From assembly GCF_009176725.1 (NCBI RefSeq), contig NZ_AP020337.1, forward strand, positions 3,913,501-3,977,500: 64,000 nucleotides of DNA, given 5' to 3'. A model generated the notes under the pieces. It searched no databases, was not told the origin of the DNA, and was given only the letters and a program-made list of their open reading frames with translations. Positions within the stretch are counted from its first letter, which is position 1; each line of letters starts with the position of its first letter. A program made the position numbers and the translations under genes. Shown here piece by piece: positions 27,017-35,914 of this stretch. The DNA is from Pseudomonas sp. KUIN-1. GTDB taxonomy: Bacteria; Pseudomonadota; Gammaproteobacteria; Pseudomonadales; Pseudomonadaceae.

Positions 27017-27711
27017 ATGAGTGTTAACAGTGTGCCCTGTTAGCGCTCTCTTCAAATCTGACAGAACTTAAGAAGCCATCTGAAGACCGTGTAGGATATT
27101 TCCTTAACATCTTCAATGACAGCAACGCAATAGTTTTGACCATTGACAGCGAACGCATACTCCGATTAGTTGAAATTCAGGTGATGCGGTAGTTATCTAT
27201 TACCTCTTACGCCGACATGCAGATCGTTTTCAGTAAAGTATTCTTGCTCGGTCTGGACACCACGGCACTGTCACTACAGTTTTAAGCACAGCCGCCTACA
27301 TTTCTGCCCACAACCTTGACGGTTTCGCACGCTAACACGTGCGAGACCCTAATGATAAAGTTGAGTGAATATTCCTACGCAGGAGTGGGAATTCAGCCAA
27401 AACGTACTTTTTTACCTTTTGTAAGACTTATCTGTAGTTAATGTCCTACAGGTATTTCACGCATAAAAACCCCTGGAAAAACACCCACATCAAGCCACAC
27501 CCTTTATTTACAGCATCTCCGGCACTAACGAGCGATAATTCACTACGAACATGATACCAAATGTAACTGCACAACCTCACACAACCCTGGCTTGGCTTTG
27601 ACATCCGCAGACGCTTGACCTGAACACTTATGTGCCTTGTAATATTTCCGTTGCCGACAACTGCCGGCACGCACATAACAACTCAACTTAATGTCAATAA
27701 AAGAGTTTACG
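27017..27711. other. AT-rich 695-base stretch with no confident gene; left edge of an accessory island
   Basis: Base composition drops sharply after the aer terminator (runs such as acttttttaccttttg). Short frames such as 27446-27676 on the minus strand have no recognisable content or ribosome site. The one clear structure is a hairpin with an 11-base stem, ggtttcgcacg (27321-27331) with cgtgcgagacc (27338-27348), one T-G wobble and a six-base loop. No T tract follows on either strand, so it is not an obvious terminator; an operator or a small-RNA element is possible. Confidence 0.6.
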
Positions 27712-28236
27712 ATGGATAAAGAACAATCCACGGATGTAGCGGCGCGCACCCAAAAAGAACAAAACAATCCCGACAGCGCGAGCACTGTTCAAGAAGCCCC
27801 ACCCCACCAGAGCCTCTACCGACACGCGAGCCCCCTCCATCTTCCATCCGATATTTCCGACACGCTGAAAGCACCTGTGCTGCCTGACATCGATCCTGAT
27901 TCCATCAGTCACGAACAGGCACATGCGGGCATTACCATTCATATCCCAGGGTCAGTCAAAATGTGCTGGGGTGACGAAATCCGTTTTTATTGGGGAAAAA
28001 ACCTGTCATCGACCACGCTTTTCCATCGGGTGGGCGAAAACAGCGTGATACGTGTGCTGTGTATTTCCTACACTTTCACGCCCTATGTTCAGTACGGTCT
28101 GGTTGACCTGTATTACGAGCTTTATCGTGATCATCGACGGATCGGCACATCGCCAGTGCTGCGGGTAAACGTCAACTACGCGGTGCCTGTCACCTCTCGA
28201 CAGAGACAACGCAAACGCAGGTTTACCGATCAATAA
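27712..28236 (+). CDS. Unknown protein with one copy of the island's beta-rich repeat domain
   Basis: The 174-residue product has a polar, Gln/Pro-rich first 75 residues and then one repeat unit: ITIHIPGSVKMCWGDEIRFYWG ending in YGLVDLYYELYRDHRRIG and VLRVNVNYAV. The same pattern (hydrophobic start, GDxIxxxWG, later VxVxY and a closing VxV strand) recurs in the proteins at 30848 and 32728. The tail is strongly basic (SRQRQRKRRF). No signal peptide is seen. ATG 27712 has AAGAG upstream and is preferred over 27691. I do not recognise a named family; a beta-sandwich (Ig-like) fold is inferred from the strand pattern. Confidence 0.72.
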   Translation: MDKEQSTDVAARTQKEQNNPDSASTVQEAPPHQSLYRHASPLHLPSDISDTLKAPVLPDIDPDSISHEQAHAGITIHIPGSVKMCWGDEIRFYWGKNLSSTTLFHRVGENSVIRVLCISYTFTPYVQYGLVDLYYELYRDHRRIGTSPVLRVNVNYAVPVTSRQRQRKRRFTDQ

Positions 28237-28242
28237 CTGAAA

Positions 28243-28270
28243 AGCCCCCGGTGATCACTCACTGGGGGCT
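28243..28270. terminator. Bidirectional hairpin between convergent island genes
   Basis: agcccccggtga (28243-28254) pairs with tcactgggggct (28259-28270), with one G-T wobble, around a TCAC loop. It lies between the convergent repeat-domain gene and the autotransporter gene and has an A run on its left side. Confidence 0.78.
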
Positions 28271-28300
28271 CTGGTGTTGCTCAGTCACTGGCCTCAAGAA

Positions 28301-30511
28301 TCAGAATGCCAGGCGCAGCCCCACATTCGCTCCCCAGGGTTGCTCGATATGCTGACCTTTCATGTAATCGAAGTCCGCGTGCAGTTTCAGACGCTCGGAC
28401 AGCGACACCGATACCCCGGCTCCCAGTTCGCCGCGCGAACCGAACAGGCTGTTATCGAATTTCACATCGTTGGCTTTCACCTCGTTGCGGCGCGAAAACT
28501 CCTGTGCAATGGCGACACGTACATAAGGCTGCAATACTCCGCCATCCTTGAGCGCAACACTGCGGCCCAGCGAGGTGCCCACCTTGCCCAATACCGATTG
28601 GGTCTGGTCGTTCTTCGCTTTCATGCCGTTGTCCAGGCGCAGCTCCTGCCCCTGAACGACGACACTGGACAACTGAGCGAACGGTTCGAGAAAGTAATCG
28701 TCCGCCAGTTTGATGTGGCGGCCGAACTCGACCCAGCCCCCTATCCCGTTGTTGGTGTAGTCACCCTTGGCCTTGCTTGCATCGCTCATGGCAACATCTG
28801 CCTTGTTGCGAAAGCGGTTGAGTTTGAGCACGCCGTCAACGTAGTAGCCATCGTCCGACAGCCAGGTGGCATAGGCGCCTGCATAGTAGCTGTCGACTTT
28901 ACCCGTGGTGCCACGGCTCAAATCGATATCGGAGGTGCTGTACCCTCCCAGCACACCCACCACCAGCTGACCATTGCTGACCTCGACGGGCGCATCGGCA
29001 CCCAGCGACAGGCCACTTTGTTTCTGCCGGTAGTCGACACCGTCACTGGTCGTGGCATTCAGCCTGTTGCCATAGGCACGCATCCAGCCGCCCGCCCTGC
29101 CGCTTGCACGAACCTCACCCATGCGCGAACGCAAGGTAGAGAGCTCACTCATCCAGATCGCAGGTGCCGCGCTGTAAAGGGCAAGCGCGCTCTGGGTCGA
29201 AGGGCTTATGACCTTGTCTTTACCGACGATGAACCAGTCATTGCCCTGCTGCTCCAGCAAATACGAATAGGCCCCCAGGTCAACCCGCCCGCCCAGCAGG
29301 CTGAATTGCGCGTCGCCACCTTCGGTATGCACCACCTTGAGCGGTGCCATGTCGGCAGACACAACCTCCACCCCCGTATTGCGCACGCGCAAGCCGAACT
29401 GCCCACTGGCCTGGCCGTTGACGTCGATGAGGTCTCCGACGCCGTTGTCCAGATCCACGCGCAAGCCGAACGTGCCAGCGCCTGACAACTCATTCAGCGA
29501 AAGGGTATGAAACCCTTCGCCAGCAAACGAAACCCTGCCACCCTGCAGGGAAAGCGACCTGACGGCATTGTCGCCCTGCATCTGCCAGTGACTGCCCGAG
29601 GTAATCGCCAGACGGTTGCCATTGACGATGTCGCCGTTCAATTGCGCGCCGTTTTGCAGCGTGATGTTCAGGGTGCTGGTGTCATCGGCGACAAGGTTGC
29701 CATTGAGGGTGCTGTTGTCGACGTTGAAGTTGGCGGTGCTCTGGTTCAGAACCTCAAGAAGCATGCCATTGCCGGACAGCAGGAGGGTGTTGTTCTTGAT
29801 CTCAATATCCGCAAGGTGGCTTATACCCTCACGCCCTTCCACCCTTATGGCGGCTCCTGTCAGCCCTTCGACGGTAGAGTTGTCGATGCTCAGTTGACCG
29901 TAATTGAACTGCGTTCCATCACCCACTGTGAGGCGTGGATGAGTGAACCATACCCCGTGAGACAAGCCTTTTATGTAGCTTCGGGAAGTGATGTCAGCGC
30001 GAGCGCCAAAAATGCCAACGCCCCAGCCAGTGTGTCTACCAACTTCACCCTGCAGCGAGCCGACCTGTGTATTGCTGATCAGGGCGAAGGCGTCCTCGGC
30101 AACGGTGATGCCGCCCCCTTTTCCCTCAACGACACTGTGTTCAAGTGTCATGTTCGAGTTGCCCTGCACCACGAGCGCTATCGTGCTATCGCTGAGGATG
30201 GTGGAGTCTTTAACTGAAACTCGAGCGTCGCCGTCAGACAACATTCCATCCTTGACCAGGGTATTGCCCGTTAATTCGGTCCTTCCGCCATAAGAAGAGA
30301 TACGTTTGATCGCAGCCCCATCGGAATGAAGGTATCCAGTACCGTATACAGAGTAATTATGAAATGCGCTGGCCGCATCCACATACTCTGTCCGGTCGCT
30401 GACAATCTCCCTAAGCGGAGAGTCAGCCATCACGTGAGTCGATGCGAGGCACGCAATAGCGCCCAGCCCTGCCCTGTAAAGCCCACACTTCCCAATAAAA
30501 CACTCAGCCAC
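28301..30511 (-). CDS. Autotransporter (type Va secretion) with pertactin-like passenger
   Basis: The 736-residue protein has an N-terminal signal peptide (GLYRAGLGAIACLASTHVMA) and a passenger of beta-helix type rich in Asn, Thr and Ser repeats (ILSDSTIALVVQGNSNMTLEHSVV). A pertactin-like middle region (about 330-450, GNDWFIVGKDKV) follows, and then a 12-strand autotransporter barrel from about 470 to the C-terminal Phe (GANVGLRLAF). The passenger should be exposed on the cell surface, for adhesion or host contact. The start is GTG 30511: GAGGG lies nine bases upstream and an in-frame TGA closes the frame just before. The gene is divergent from the repeat-domain gene at 30848. Confidence 0.9.
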   Translation of the reverse strand: MAECFIGKCGLYRAGLGAIACLASTHVMADSPLREIVSDRTEYVDAASAFHNYSVYGTGYLHSDGAAIKRISSYGGRTELTGNTLVKDGMLSDGDARVSVKDSTILSDSTIALVVQGNSNMTLEHSVVEGKGGGITVAEDAFALISNTQVGSLQGEVGRHTGWGVGIFGARADITSRSYIKGLSHGVWFTHPRLTVGDGTQFNYGQLSIDNSTVEGLTGAAIRVEGREGISHLADIEIKNNTLLLSGNGMLLEVLNQSTANFNVDNSTLNGNLVADDTSTLNITLQNGAQLNGDIVNGNRLAITSGSHWQMQGDNAVRSLSLQGGRVSFAGEGFHTLSLNELSGAGTFGLRVDLDNGVGDLIDVNGQASGQFGLRVRNTGVEVVSADMAPLKVVHTEGGDAQFSLLGGRVDLGAYSYLLEQQGNDWFIVGKDKVISPSTQSALALYSAAPAIWMSELSTLRSRMGEVRASGRAGGWMRAYGNRLNATTSDGVDYRQKQSGLSLGADAPVEVSNGQLVVGVLGGYSTSDIDLSRGTTGKVDSYYAGAYATWLSDDGYYVDGVLKLNRFRNKADVAMSDASKAKGDYTNNGIGGWVEFGRHIKLADDYFLEPFAQLSSVVVQGQELRLDNGMKAKNDQTQSVLGKVGTSLGRSVALKDGGVLQPYVRVAIAQEFSRRNEVKANDVKFDNSLFGSRGELGAGVSVSLSERLKLHADFDYMKGQHIEQPWGANVGLRLAF

Positions 30512-30847
30512 AATAAGAAACCCTCAACATTCATAGGAGTTTTATTGTGGCTGCAACGCTAGCGGATACAATTAATTTCCACTAACAAACAAGTAATCCA
30601 ATTCCGAAATTTTAGTAGTACCTTTCCCACAAAACATTAAGCTCACCGGATTGGACAGCTAGCCTACCCCAATAAAAATATTTACCTAAAGAGCATTGAC
30701 AGCTGCTCAAAAAGTCTATTACTTAAAAATCCAGGTGAAGCCAAGAACTTCTCTCTGACGGCCAAGCGCCCTTGGAATTATCGTTATCGACTGACGGCGT
30801 CAGGACACTCCTGCTCGTCAATAAAAATCAAATAGAGGAATTTCGAC
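30512..30847. promoter_or_regulatory. AT-rich divergent gap between autotransporter and repeat-protein genes
   Basis: No gene is seen in these 336 bases. On the plus strand TTGACA (30696-30701) is followed after 15 bases by TATTAC (30717-30722), a candidate but short-spaced sigma-70 promoter for the 30848 gene. The gap must also carry the autotransporter promoter; A/T tracts such as ccaataaaaatatttacc suggest binding of H-NS-type proteins (MvaT in pseudomonads), which is an inference. Confidence 0.4.
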
Positions 30848-32677
30848 ATGCGTCAAAAAAACAATTTTTACACACGCAGCCCCAATCAAGAACTGACGCT
30901 CATACCACCGTTTGTTCCTGTCGCCGATGAAGCGGACGGACTTATAAAAACTGCCGACCTTGTCAATGACATCATCGTCGAATTTCCGGTCTGGGAAGGT
31001 GCCAGGCTTCAAGACTCTTACCAGTTGCAATTGAATGGCGATAAAGTTGGTTTAGCAGGTCAACTGGTACCTCTTCCACCGGTCGGAACGTTACTACGCT
31101 TGACCATCCCCGTCGACACCGAACTGAAAGACGATGGCGCGTACAAACTTGACTACTTGACGATCGGTTATCCCAGTGGTACCGAGCAATCGTCCCAAAT
31201 CAAAACGATTATTGTCGACCGCACCGCTCCGGGCGCCCATCAACTGGGTTATATGGATTTTCCAGCCGGGGCCAAAGATGGTCTGACACTTGAAGAGCTT
31301 CAGTCCATGGGCGGTGTATTGACCGGTAGCATTTTCGGGTATTCGGGACTGAATCGCGGCGACGTTATCAAAACCTATTGGGGAAACGTGCCCGGTCCAG
31401 AGCTTGAACTGAACGGCCTGGAAGATGAAAGTCAAGCGATCGAAATCCTGTTTACCCAAGAGTTTCTTACTGCTCTCGGCAGCCCTGCAGGCGCAACCTA
31501 TTACACGGTGACAGACCGGGCCGGAAACACGTCTGCCGAGTCTCAGAAGATTACCATCCCTCTGTTTCTGACCGACGTGACACCAGGACTGCCTGCTCCG
31601 GTTATCGATAATAACGACGGCGTGATTGATTACGCAGAGGCCATGGCCAGCGTCGAAGTGAAAATTCCTTTCTCGTCTTTTTTGATGGAAGGCGATCAGA
31701 TTCTCCTGCACTGGGGTTCTGAAGAGTTAGGGCCTGCTTCTATTGCCGTGGAAGACCTGGACGAGCCTTTCATTCTGTTTTTTGATGTTCCGTACCTGAT
31801 CATTGAACAGGCTCAGAATGGTCTGCGCGATATCAAGTATGACGTCATTAGAAATGGACAGGTTACCGGTACTTCAGACCCTCTTGAGGTGCTTGTCAAC
31901 ATCGAGCTGCCCGTGCCCGGCGTTCTCGACAAACCGACGATCAAAGGTAGCAGCAGCACGCCCAGCAACGAAGACAACTTTATTGATGAGAACGACTTTG
32001 AACTTGACGCCACCGTCTTGATTAACTGGAACCCTCTCTTTAAGGCCAATCAGATCTTGACGGTCTTTTGGGGCGGCCAAGAAGTATTGGAACAACCCTA
32101 CACGCTCACCAACAGCGACGTCGTCGCCGGCCGTACGCTGTTGCTCACTGCACTGAACAGTAAGTTCACCGCCGTGGGCACAGGTAACGACATCAGAGTT
32201 TATTACACCGTCAAAACCGAGGGTAATCCCAATCTCTCCACGTCATCAGAGCAGGGCTTGATCGTGCGTTCAAAAAATGAATTACCGGGTGGCCCGGACG
32301 GACCAGAAGCGCCGCAATTTATGTCGCTGTCTGCCAACGGCACGCTCACTTTTGAAAACAGTGCGCAAGGCGCCCCCATTTTTATCCAACCCTATTTAAA
32401 TATGGCCCCAGGACACGTCATTGTCTTCACCTATGAAGCCTACAACGAACTGGTGGGCGATGATAAAAAATTCGAATGGTCAGTCACGTCACCGGCCCTC
32501 ACTCAGGAAGAAGTCCAGAACGGCGTTAATATTCTGGTGCCCCGCACTGTATTGAACCAGCACTGTTACGGGCATGCCGAGATCAGCTTCCAGGTAAGAA
32601 GCAGTATGGGCCAAGGTAACTCGAAACGCGCCAGCGCCTACGTCGATATGCGTGTCGGTGGACTCTGCAGAATTTGA
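30848..32677 (+). CDS. Unknown protein with about five tandem beta-rich repeats
   Basis: The 609-residue product is made of units of about 110-120 residues, at roughly 15-125, 127-240, 245-352, 355-487 and 490-605. The common pattern is: Pro-rich linker, V-V-I strand, MxxGDxIxxxWG (SSFLMEGDQILLHWG, LFKANQILTVFWGG, YLNMAPGHVIVFTY), a segment ending FxVP, and a closing VxYxVxxxG...LxVxV. No signal peptide, membrane segment or catalytic motif is visible. AGAGGAA precedes the ATG. The likely fold is a string of Ig-like domains, as in adhesins or surface fibres, but the route out of the cell is unknown. It is followed directly by its larger paralogue. Confidence 0.75.
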   Translation: MRQKNNFYTRSPNQELTLIPPFVPVADEADGLIKTADLVNDIIVEFPVWEGARLQDSYQLQLNGDKVGLAGQLVPLPPVGTLLRLTIPVDTELKDDGAYKLDYLTIGYPSGTEQSSQIKTIIVDRTAPGAHQLGYMDFPAGAKDGLTLEELQSMGGVLTGSIFGYSGLNRGDVIKTYWGNVPGPELELNGLEDESQAIEILFTQEFLTALGSPAGATYYTVTDRAGNTSAESQKITIPLFLTDVTPGLPAPVIDNNDGVIDYAEAMASVEVKIPFSSFLMEGDQILLHWGSEELGPASIAVEDLDEPFILFFDVPYLIIEQAQNGLRDIKYDVIRNGQVTGTSDPLEVLVNIELPVPGVLDKPTIKGSSSTPSNEDNFIDENDFELDATVLINWNPLFKANQILTVFWGGQEVLEQPYTLTNSDVVAGRTLLLTALNSKFTAVGTGNDIRVYYTVKTEGNPNLSTSSEQGLIVRSKNELPGGPDGPEAPQFMSLSANGTLTFENSAQGAPIFIQPYLNMAPGHVIVFTYEAYNELVGDDKKFEWSVTSPALTQEEVQNGVNILVPRTVLNQHCYGHAEISFQVRSSMGQGNSKRASAYVDMRVGGLCRI

Positions 32678-32727
32678 CCTCGCCTGAACTTCGCCATTTA
32701 TCTTTAAACAAGAAAAAGAGAACATCC

Positions 32728-35361
32728 ATGAACTCACTACAGACTCCACCTGCACTGCCTGTTCCACTGCCCTTGAGCTATAACCCTCAAGGCATTGGCG
32801 ATGTTGACGTAGCAGACCCCGCCAAGCCGATAGAAATACTGATCGGCCCTATCAACCTCAAGCCAAAAGATCGGATCGACCTGTTCTGGGGCACACACAA
32901 TGAGGTTATTGATACCTACACACACTCTTCAGACTCACCGAACACCAATGGCTTTTTTTCATTGTATGTGGATACCCGCTGGGTCCAGTCAGGCCTTACT
33001 GATGTCAACTATCTCTATACACCGTTCCCCTCCAATATCCAGGAACATTCGCCTGTTAACAAAATAGTCGTCAAACTGGAAATCCCCGGTGGTCGGGATC
33101 CCGACCCAGCCACACCCTACGAAAATGAAAAGCTCGACATCCCGACCGTCAACCCGTCTGGCGTGATCACCTCACCTGAGGGGGTAAGCGTTACCCTCGA
33201 CGCTTACGAAAATATGGCTGCAGGGGATTCGATTTTCATCTATTGGCACGGCATCAGAGTCGAACACCCTCCTCTGACAGCAGACCAGCTTGGTAAACCG
33301 GTCACTGTGAGTATCGACAAGCAGATTATTATCGAAGCAGGGGACTCGGAAAATATTGTTGTCCGGTACGATGTCAGGGATATCGTCAATAACTGGTCAC
33401 GCTTCTCTTTCCCAGCCTATGTTGCAGTCGAGGCTGGCAACTCCAGCCTGCAGGCCCCTATCGCCCCACAGGCGCCCAACATGGAGCTTGATCTCGATAA
33501 GCTGGCCGGCGCAGATGTTCAAGCGCTCGTGCTGTCACATGCCAGTATCGCCACTGGTGACATCATAAACTTCGTGATGGAGCGTAACACTGCAGAAGGC
33601 ATTCAGCTGGAGTCCTTCACCGCATCAAAAGTGGTTCAGATACCTGGCAGCTTCGTGGAGTTTCTCATCCCCAATGAACAGTTCCATCCCATCGCACAGG
33701 GCCGGGCACGTTTGAAATACACAGTGATCAAAGGCACTGGCGAGGCATTGCGTTCAAAGAGTCTGACTCTCGCAGTACTCGGTCAACCGCAGCAACTGTC
33801 ATTGCCACATGTCCAAGGCGTCACCAATGGAATTCTGAACCCTGATAGTCACAATGTGATCACTCAGGTGCCGCCTTATTACTTTATGGCGGACGGCCAC
33901 GACATCAATCTGGTATGGATTGGCAAGGCTGCCAACGGTGAGACGGTCATGCATCAGGAGGTTAAAAACCTGAATGCTGATGATATCGGCAAGGGCATCG
34001 AGTATTTGATCCCGGATGAAAAGGTGAGTGCATTGGCAGGCGGTTCACTTGAGGTTTACTACACCGTAACCACCTACGCGAGAGCGTTCTTCAAATCGCC
34101 CATACTACGGTTGCTCGTGGACGTGGATAACAGCAGTCCGCTGGAAGCTCCTGCCGTAGACAAGCTGAGTGCGGACGGCATTCTCGACCCGGCCGATATA
34201 CCACTCGAAGCCATTGTTCGCGTGTTGCCTTATCGCGCAATGGCTGAGGGAGACAAAGTCACCATTCACTGGGAAGGCGGTGATGCAGGGGGCACCTACA
34301 GCACATACACCGTTATCAATACAGGAACCGTCAACAGGGAAACCGTATTCCGCATTCCCAAACGGTACATCGATGCCAATCTAAACGGGCTGGTACAGGT
34401 CTGGTATACGGCGCAACATGGAGACAGAATTGCTGAATCGCAGAGATTGGCAATTACTATCCGTGAGAGCGTGGCACTGCCCCTCCCCACCCCCACCCTA
34501 AAAGAAGCCACCGGCACCACGCTCGACCCGGCCAACGCTTCATCCGGCGCAACCGTGGTGATCGACGCCACCGCCAATCTGCAAGCCGGCGACCAGGTGA
34601 TCGCACAGTGGCAAGGGCCCAACGGCAATGACACCCGGGAAAAGACCCTGACCGGCGCAGACGCGGGCAAGACGCTGGAGGTAGTGTTTGCTGCGGCGCT
34701 GGTGACGGCAAACGCCGGGCAGACGGTGGCGATTTCCTATGTCGTCAATCGCGTCAACGGTCTGGTGCAGGTATCCGGCACGCTGGCCCTGCAGATTCTG
34801 GCGGCGCAGCCCGCGCTGGTGCTGGACACTTCGCCGGTCACGCTGGCTGGCAAGGTGTATCTGCTTCCGGGCTCGCCGGACCTGCTGCCGAACTTCCCGG
34901 CCGACACCACCGTTCAGCGTCAGGCCAGTGGCGGACAGGCCCCCTATCAGTACACCTCGAGCGACCCGCTGGTCGCGAAAGTGGACAGCAACGGCCTGAC
35001 CTCGGTTCGAGGCAAAGGCACGGCCATCATTACTGCGACCGATGCGCTGGGCGCGAGCAAGCAGTACACGGTCACCGTCACCGGCGTCATCCATTGCATC
35101 GGCCTGGGCAGCGGCAGCTTTTCTCAGATCAGCAAAAACGCGGGCAACAACGGCGCGAGGATTCCAACCATTCACGAGCTGGTGGATATCCACGCCCTGT
35201 ATGGCAATCGCTGGCCGATGGGCAACGGCAACTATTGGTCGTCGACTGTCTCAAGCGCCGGCATCGGCGGATGGAACTGGTATTACGTGAAAAACATGGT
35301 CACTGGCGGCAACTTCAAACTGAAGAGCCACAACTCCAGCCTTGGCGTAGGCATCAGATGA
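32728..35361 (+). CDS. Large repeat-domain protein with C-terminal Big_2 and lectin-like domains
   Basis: The 877-residue product holds about six copies of the same repeat (ends near 118, 235, 355, 475, 585 and 695; e.g. NMAAGDSIFIYWHG, AMAEGDKVTIHWEGG, NLQAGDQVIAQWQG). A bacterial Ig-like Big_2 domain follows (about 698-785: YTSSDPLVAKVDSNGLTSVRGKG). The last 90 residues resemble the intimin/Lcl C-type-lectin-like tail (RIPTIHELVDIHALYG, WPMGNGNYWSSTV). ATG 32728 has AAGAGAA upstream and is preferred over 32674, which overlaps the previous gene. From about 34470 on, codons become GC-rich like the core genome, while the first five repeats are AT-rich: the end was probably acquired or exchanged separately. 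No signal peptide is seen. Confidence 0.78.
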   Translation: MNSLQTPPALPVPLPLSYNPQGIGDVDVADPAKPIEILIGPINLKPKDRIDLFWGTHNEVIDTYTHSSDSPNTNGFFSLYVDTRWVQSGLTDVNYLYTPFPSNIQEHSPVNKIVVKLEIPGGRDPDPATPYENEKLDIPTVNPSGVITSPEGVSVTLDAYENMAAGDSIFIYWHGIRVEHPPLTADQLGKPVTVSIDKQIIIEAGDSENIVVRYDVRDIVNNWSRFSFPAYVAVEAGNSSLQAPIAPQAPNMELDLDKLAGADVQALVLSHASIATGDIINFVMERNTAEGIQLESFTASKVVQIPGSFVEFLIPNEQFHPIAQGRARLKYTVIKGTGEALRSKSLTLAVLGQPQQLSLPHVQGVTNGILNPDSHNVITQVPPYYFMADGHDINLVWIGKAANGETVMHQEVKNLNADDIGKGIEYLIPDEKVSALAGGSLEVYYTVTTYARAFFKSPILRLLVDVDNSSPLEAPAVDKLSADGILDPADIPLEAIVRVLPYRAMAEGDKVTIHWEGGDAGGTYSTYTVINTGTVNRETVFRIPKRYIDANLNGLVQVWYTAQHGDRIAESQRLAITIRESVALPLPTPTLKEATGTTLDPANASSGATVVIDATANLQAGDQVIAQWQGPNGNDTREKTLTGADAGKTLEVVFAAALVTANAGQTVAISYVVNRVNGLVQVSGTLALQILAAQPALVLDTSPVTLAGKVYLLPGSPDLLPNFPADTTVQRQASGGQAPYQYTSSDPLVAKVDSNGLTSVRGKGTAIITATDALGASKQYTVTVTGVIHCIGLGSGSFSQISKNAGNNGARIPTIHELVDIHALYGNRWPMGNGNYWSSTVSSAGIGGWNWYYVKNMVTGGNFKLKSHNSSLGVGIR

Positions 35362-35390
35362 TCGATTGCTGAAACCCGTTGATCATCCGG

Positions 35391-35431
35391 CAGGGCGTTG
35401 CGCTAAAGGTGTAACGCCCTGTCGCCGTTTT
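35391..35431 (+). terminator. Hairpin after the large repeat-domain gene
   Basis: cagggcgtt (35391-35399) and aacgccctg (35413-35421) form a nine-base stem with a 13-base loop, followed by cgccgtttt. It is a modest terminator candidate 30 bases past the stop. Confidence 0.6.
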
Positions 35432-35454
35432 CAGGAGCTTCTCAGGTTCAGTCC

Positions 35455-35913
35455 ATGCATCGTCCGCCTCCCTCACCCCTGCGTTGCGTTCACACTGCTG
35501 TCCATGAAGGCCGTTTTGCCGCCAGCATCAACACGCAACCCTTCAAGACCTCCTCTCTGACAGGCAGACTGACCCTGCGATCGGAACTGGAACGGGCCCC
35601 TGCTCAATGGATATGGCAGGTTATCGCCGACGGCAAGGTGGGCAACAGGCGAGCCACCCTCGGCTTGTTCCTGGATCGCGATCTTGAGCCCGGCGACCAC
35701 GACCTGATCGATCATGAGCAGATCAAGGTGATCTACAACGAAACGCTGCACCGGAAGAACACCGTCTACCACTCGGCGCATTTCCAGGGCGGCCGGCTGG
35801 TTCTGCTTGAAGGCAGTCCCTGCACACTGCGGATAAGAGGCTTATTCAGTTTCAATATGTCATCAATCAACCTGGATGTGACCGACGGCGCTTTCGACCT
35901 GTATTGCCGGTGA
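35455..35913 (+). CDS. Small protein of unknown function at the island's right edge
   Basis: The 152-residue product has core-like GC-rich codon use. It shows alternating strands and charged loops (SLTGRLTLRSELE, WIWQVIADGKVGNRRATLGLFLD, LEGSPCTLRIRGLFSF) and no signal peptide or membrane helix. I do not recognise the family. It ends one base before the stop codon of the convergent hydrolase gene, so the two 3' ends abut. A weak AGG lies before the ATG; a later in-frame start is possible. Confidence 0.6.
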   Translation: MHRPPPSPLRCVHTAVHEGRFAASINTQPFKTSSLTGRLTLRSELERAPAQWIWQVIADGKVGNRRATLGLFLDRDLEPGDHDLIDHEQIKVIYNETLHRKNTVYHSAHFQGGRLVLLEGSPCTLRIRGLFSFNMSSINLDVTDGAFDLYCR

Positions 35914-35914
35914 C

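Noticed and set aside
27446..27676. 76-codon minus-strand frame in the AT-rich gap
   Set aside because: Starts without a ribosome site and its composition is that of the surrounding non-coding DNA.
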